Program-made: the position numbers and the translations under genes
The notes under the pieces: generated by a model
Databases searched by the model: none
The model's input: the letters and a program-made list of their open reading frames with translations, nothing else
What the model was told of the DNA's origin: nothing
NCBI RefSeq assembly: GCF_009827055.1
Contig: NZ_WUMK01000005.1
Span: forward strand, 461,743 to 525,742
Origin: Shinella kummerowiae
GTDB lineage: Bacteria; Pseudomonadota; Alphaproteobacteria; Rhizobiales; Rhizobiaceae
Length of the DNA: 64,000 nucleotides
Direction: 5' to 3'
Part shown: one piece after another, positions 60,785 to 64,000 of the stretch
Numbering within the stretch: the first letter of the stretch is position 1
Layout: every line of letters starts with the position of its first letter

Positions 60785-62278
60785 ATGGCGTCAACTATCC
60801 TGGAACAAATCACACGCAAGAAGCCGGTCGACCGGCTGGTTGCGGACACCTCGGGTGCCGGCGACGGGCATGGCCATCTCGGACGCTCGATCACGCTGTT
60901 CCAGCTGATCATGTTCGGTGTGGGCGCGACGATCGGCACGGGCATCTTCTTCGTGCTGAGCGAACAGGTGCCGGTGGCCGGCCCTGCGGTCGTGCTCTCC
61001 TTCATCATCGCGGCGGTCGCGGCAGGCCTGTCGGCGCTCTGCTATGCCGAGATGAGTTCGATGATCCCGGTCTCCGGCTCGTCCTACTCCTATGCCTATG
61101 CGACGCTCGGGGAGGGCATAGCCTTCTTCGTTGCGGCCTGCCTCGTGCTGGAATACGGCATCTCCGCCGCAGCGGTCGCGGTGGGCTGGGCCGAATATGT
61201 CGAGAAGCTGCTCTTCAACATCACCGGCATCGTGCTGCCCGGCTGGATGATCAAGGGGCCGATCACCGTCGTCGATGGCGACCATCCCTTCGCCATGGCC
61301 TTCTTTGCGGAAGGATCCGGCCTGATCAACCTGCCGGCCGTCATCCTTGTCATGCTCTGCTGCATCCTGCTTTTGCGTGGCGCAAAGGAATCGGCGCGCG
61401 CCAATGCCATCATGGTGGTCATCAAGCTTGCCGTTCTGGCGCTCTTCATCGTGATTGCCGGCAGCGCCTTCAACAGCGCGAACTTCACGCCCTTCTTCAA
61501 TGAGAGCGGATTCGGCGGCGTGCAGGCGGCAGCGGCCTCGATCTTCTTCACCTTCGTCGGCCTCGATGCCGTTTCGACGGCGGGCGAGGAAGTGGTCAAT
61601 CCGCGGCGCAACCTTCCGATCGCCATCATCTCGGCGCTGGTCATCGTCACCGGTTTCTACGTGCTGGTGGCGCTCGCCGCCCTCGGTGTGCAACCGGCGG
61701 ACGCCTTTGACGGGCAGGAGGCGGGCCTCGCCACGATCCTGCAAAACCTGACGGGCGCTGCCTGGCCGGCCAACCTGCTGGCCGCCGGCGCAGTCATCTC
61801 GATCTTCTCTGTCACGCTCATCGTGCTTTACGGCCAATCGCGCATCCTCTTTGCTGTGTCGCGTGACGGTCTGCTGCCGTCGATCTTCCATAAGGTCGAT
61901 CCGCGCAGCATGACGCCGGTCGCCTGCACCATCATCGTCGCGGTCTTCGTGTCGCTGATCGCCGCCTTCGTGCCATCGGGTCTGCTCTGGGACCTGACGA
62001 GCATGGGCACGCTCACCGCCTTCACCGTCGTCTCGGCCGGCGTTTTGATCCTGCGCTACACGCAGCCGGACATGCCGCGCGGCTACCGCGTGCCGTTCGG
62101 CCCGGTCCTGCCGGTGCTTAGCATCGTCGCCTGCCTGTACCTGATCTTCAAGCTGAGCTGGATGGTCTATGCCATCACCGGCGTATGGGTGGCGATCGCC
62201 GCACTCGTCTATTTCGGTTATTCCGCCCGCAACTCGCGGCTCGAAAGGCCGGAAGGCCTCGGCGAGGCGGCAGAATGA
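60785..62278 (+). CDS. APC-family amino acid permease
   Basis: 497 residues, 12 or more helices, amino acid-polyamine-organocation family. The first helix carries the glycine-rich motif FGVGATIGTGIFFVLS near 43. The conserved segment FFTFVGLDAVSTAGEEVVNP near 256 is typical of cationic amino acid transporter (CAT)-like permeases. The ATG at 60785 is preceded by GGGGGAACG. It overlaps the Usp gene by ATGA. The neighbours suggest arginine, agmatine or a guanidino acid as the cargo. Confidence 0.88.
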   Translation: MASTILEQITRKKPVDRLVADTSGAGDGHGHLGRSITLFQLIMFGVGATIGTGIFFVLSEQVPVAGPAVVLSFIIAAVAAGLSALCYAEMSSMIPVSGSSYSYAYATLGEGIAFFVAACLVLEYGISAAAVAVGWAEYVEKLLFNITGIVLPGWMIKGPITVVDGDHPFAMAFFAEGSGLINLPAVILVMLCCILLLRGAKESARANAIMVVIKLAVLALFIVIAGSAFNSANFTPFFNESGFGGVQAAAASIFFTFVGLDAVSTAGEEVVNPRRNLPIAIISALVIVTGFYVLVALAALGVQPADAFDGQEAGLATILQNLTGAAWPANLLAAGAVISIFSVTLIVLYGQSRILFAVSRDGLLPSIFHKVDPRSMTPVACTIIVAVFVSLIAAFVPSGLLWDLTSMGTLTAFTVVSAGVLILRYTQPDMPRGYRVPFGPVLPVLSIVACLYLIFKLSWMVYAITGVWVAIAALVYFGYSARNSRLERPEGLGEAAE

Positions 62279-63147
62279 AAATCCTCGTCGGTCTTTCCGC
62301 CGACCAAGGCGGACAGGAGGCGCTGGCGCTCGGCGCGGTGCTCGCCCGGTCCTGCAAGGCTTCGCTCGTCGCCTGCACGGTGACGCCCGATACCTGGGGA
62401 CATCCCTCGCCGGCGCGCGTCGACGGCGAATATGGCAGCTTCCTCGCCCGCCACACCGCCGCGGTGCAGGCCGAGGCCAAGGCATCGCTTCCGAACGACG
62501 TGATGGCGGAGTTCCTCGCCGTCTCCGCCTCTTCCGCCCGCGAGGGCCTGACCAGGACGGCCTCCGAGATCGGGGCCGATTGCCTCGTGCTCGGCTCGGC
62601 GCGCGAAGCTCCGTTCGGTCGCTTCGGCGAGGGCGGCGTGACGACGGAACTGCTGCGCTCGGCGCATCTGCCGGTCGCGGTGGCGCCACACGGCTATTCG
62701 GCCGGCCCTCAGACCCGCGTGCGCCGGCTGAGTGCGTCCTTCTCAGGCTCGGCGTCGGCGGCGGATATCGTGGCGCGCAGCGCAGCACTTGCCCGCGAAT
62801 ATACCGTCCCGCTCCGCCTCGTGACCTTCGTGGTGCGCGACAAGCAGATGTACCCGACAGGTGCCGGCTACGATGCGGAACACTTCGTTTCCAACGTGCT
62901 GCGCGAGCAGGCGCGGGACGCGCAAACAGCCTTGCTCGCGGGGCAGGCTGGGCTTTCCGCCGAGATCGCCGACGGCGCGACCTGGAAGGCGGCTTTCGAT
63001 TCGCTCACCTGGCAGGAGGGCGAATTGCTGGTCCTCGGTTCCAGCAAGCTGGGGCCGCTGATGCGTGTCTTTCTCGGCTCGAATGCCCGCAAGATCGTCC
63101 ACAATGCGCCGGTGCCCTGCCTCATCCTGCCGCGTGGCGAAGAATAA
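62275..63147 (+). CDS. Tandem-domain universal stress protein (UspA family)
   Basis: 290 residues, two Usp domains (about 1-142 and 150-290). The second ends with the nucleotide-loop pattern LVLGSSKLGPLMRVFLGSNA near 252-271, followed by VPCLILPRG; the first has a similar CLVLGSAREAPFGRF. It is translationally coupled to the permease, a frequent arrangement in which a Usp protein is thought to modulate transport. The upstream open frame is shadow. Confidence 0.86.
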   Translation: MKILVGLSADQGGQEALALGAVLARSCKASLVACTVTPDTWGHPSPARVDGEYGSFLARHTAAVQAEAKASLPNDVMAEFLAVSASSAREGLTRTASEIGADCLVLGSAREAPFGRFGEGGVTTELLRSAHLPVAVAPHGYSAGPQTRVRRLSASFSGSASAADIVARSAALAREYTVPLRLVTFVVRDKQMYPTGAGYDAEHFVSNVLREQARDAQTALLAGQAGLSAEIADGATWKAAFDSLTWQEGELLVLGSSKLGPLMRVFLGSNARKIVHNAPVPCLILPRGEE

Positions 63148-63244
63148 TCGGAAAGGGGTATTCCAGCCCGTCGGGCAAGTCTCCTAGAGTGCATTCAGGA
63201 TGGGGCAAACGATGTGAAACAGCGCCCCGCCGGAGGAAAATAAG

Positions 63245-64000
63245 ATGACGACGAGACTGTTCAACCAGCCGCTAGGCGGCAATGAGATGCCGCGTTTTGG
63301 CGGGCCTGCGACGATGATGCGGCTGCCGACGCAGCCGACGACGGAAGGGCTCGATGCCTGCTTCGTCGGCATTCCGATGGACATCGGCACCTCGAACCGG
63401 CCGGGCACGCGCTTCGGGCCGCGCCAGATCCGCACCGAGAGCTGCATGATCCGGCCCTACAACATGGCGACCCGTGCCGCGCCCTTCGACAGCCTGCAGG
63501 TCGCCGATATCGGCGACGTGGCGATCGACACGTTCAACCTGCCCAAATGCGTCGACATCATCACCGATGCCTATCGCGATATCATCAAGGATGGCTGCAA
63601 GCCCCTGACGCTCGGCGGCGATCACACGCTGTCCTACCCGATCCTGCGCGCCATCGCGGAGAAGTACGGCCCCGTCGGCCTCATCCATGTCGATGCCCAT
63701 GCCGACATCAACGAACACATGTTCGGCGAGCCGATCGCCCATGGCACGCCGTTCCGCCGCGCGGTCGAAGCCGGCGTGCTCGACACGAAACGCTGCATCC
63801 AGATCGGCGTGCGCGGTACCGGCTATGCCGCCGACGACTTCGACTGGCCGCGCGAGCAGGGTTTTCGCGTGGTGCAGGTGGAAGAGTGCTGGCACAAGTC
63901 GCTGACGCCGCTGATGGAGGAAGTCCGCGCGCAGATGGGCGACCGTCCGGTCTACCTCTCCTTCGACATCGACAGCCTCGACCCGTCGATTGCGCCGGGT
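63245..64000 (+). CDS. Agmatinase/guanidinobutyrase-type ureohydrolase (3' truncated by window edge)
   Basis: 252 codons are visible, open to the end. Ureohydrolases release urea from guanidino compounds such as agmatine or 4-guanidinobutyrate using a Mn pair. The metal-binding motifs are all present: GGDHTLSYP near 124, HVDAHADINE near 148 and SFDIDSLDPS near 239. GGAGG precedes the ATG, 97 bases after the Usp gene. With the amidase, the permease and Lrp, a guanidinobutyramide-to-GABA route is the best fit. About 60-100 C-terminal residues are outside the window. Confidence 0.9.
   Translation, partial: MTTRLFNQPLGGNEMPRFGGPATMMRLPTQPTTEGLDACFVGIPMDIGTSNRPGTRFGPRQIRTESCMIRPYNMATRAAPFDSLQVADIGDVAIDTFNLPKCVDIITDAYRDIIKDGCKPLTLGGDHTLSYPILRAIAEKYGPVGLIHVDAHADINEHMFGEPIAHGTPFRRAVEAGVLDTKRCIQIGVRGTGYAADDFDWPREQGFRVVQVEECWHKSLTPLMEEVRAQMGDRPVYLSFDIDSLDPSIAPG

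Overview
The window is GC-rich, densely packed chromosomal-type DNA from an alphaproteobacterium, most likely a Rhizobiaceae member (Rhizobium, Agrobacterium, Ensifer or Shinella type). The grounds are the phn operon layout (hexapeptide transferase, phnC-D-E1-E2, DUF1045, phnM, phnN), a fused MrpA-MrpB Pha antiporter, many ABC uptake operons with GTG and TTG starts, and a rhizobial-type palindromic intergenic repeat. I see no rRNA, tRNA, CRISPR array, insertion sequence, prophage or integrase. The genus is an inference.

Layout. 1-8398: 3' part of a carbon-phosphorus lyase locus, starting inside phnL, with a PhoB-box array before phnC. 8400-10236 (minus): a DUF454 membrane protein and a photolyase. 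10379-14141: a three-gene operon of an N-formylglutamate amidohydrolase, a QEGLA-motif (MATCAP-like) metallopeptidase and a glutathione-synthetase-like ATP-grasp ligase. 14148-15310: a DUF2934 protein and a sparse stretch. 15311-21343: the Pha/Mrp cation/proton antiporter operon. 21474-25136: polysaccharide genes (GumK-like transferase, flippase, TupA-like ATP-grasp). 25205-33983: a TetR regulator, a candidate small RNA, a ROK-regulated sugar ABC operon with a SIS protein and a PfkB kinase, and a DUF2218 protein. 34292-42792: an Amadori-compound (fructosamine) catabolic region with ABC parts, a FAD oxidase, FrlD kinase, FrlB deglycase, a GntR regulator and two short-chain dehydrogenases. 42806-46957: an RpiR regulator diverging from a D-serine dehydratase-like enzyme, an MlrC-like peptidase and RidA. 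47127-51775: an organosulfur-type module (flavin reductase, FMN monooxygenase, Ssu-like ABC transporter). 51905-53221: rarA. 53225-59036: a phospholipid locus resembling E. coli ynbABCD with an added acyltransferase. 59037-64000: nitrilase-family amidase, Lrp regulator, APC permease, tandem Usp protein and the start of an agmatinase-type ureohydrolase.

How the genes work together. Most of the window is nutrient scavenging: phosphorus from phosphonates, carbon and nitrogen from glycated amines, D-amino acids, peptides and guanidino compounds, and sulfur from organosulfur compounds. Each block carries its own regulator or recognisable operator: PhoB boxes for phn, a TTGTCAGACAA palindrome at three promoters of the fructosamine region, a 9-bp palindrome at the ROK/sugar promoter, and GAAA/TTTC repeats around the RpiR block. 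Three of the four solute-binding-protein genes are followed by a GC-rich hairpin before the next gene.

The least understood blocks, and the best candidates for undescribed biology, are the amidohydrolase/QEGLA-peptidase/ATP-grasp operon and the ynb-like lipid locus, whose CDP-alcohol transferase has asparagine in two of the four usual metal-binding aspartate positions.
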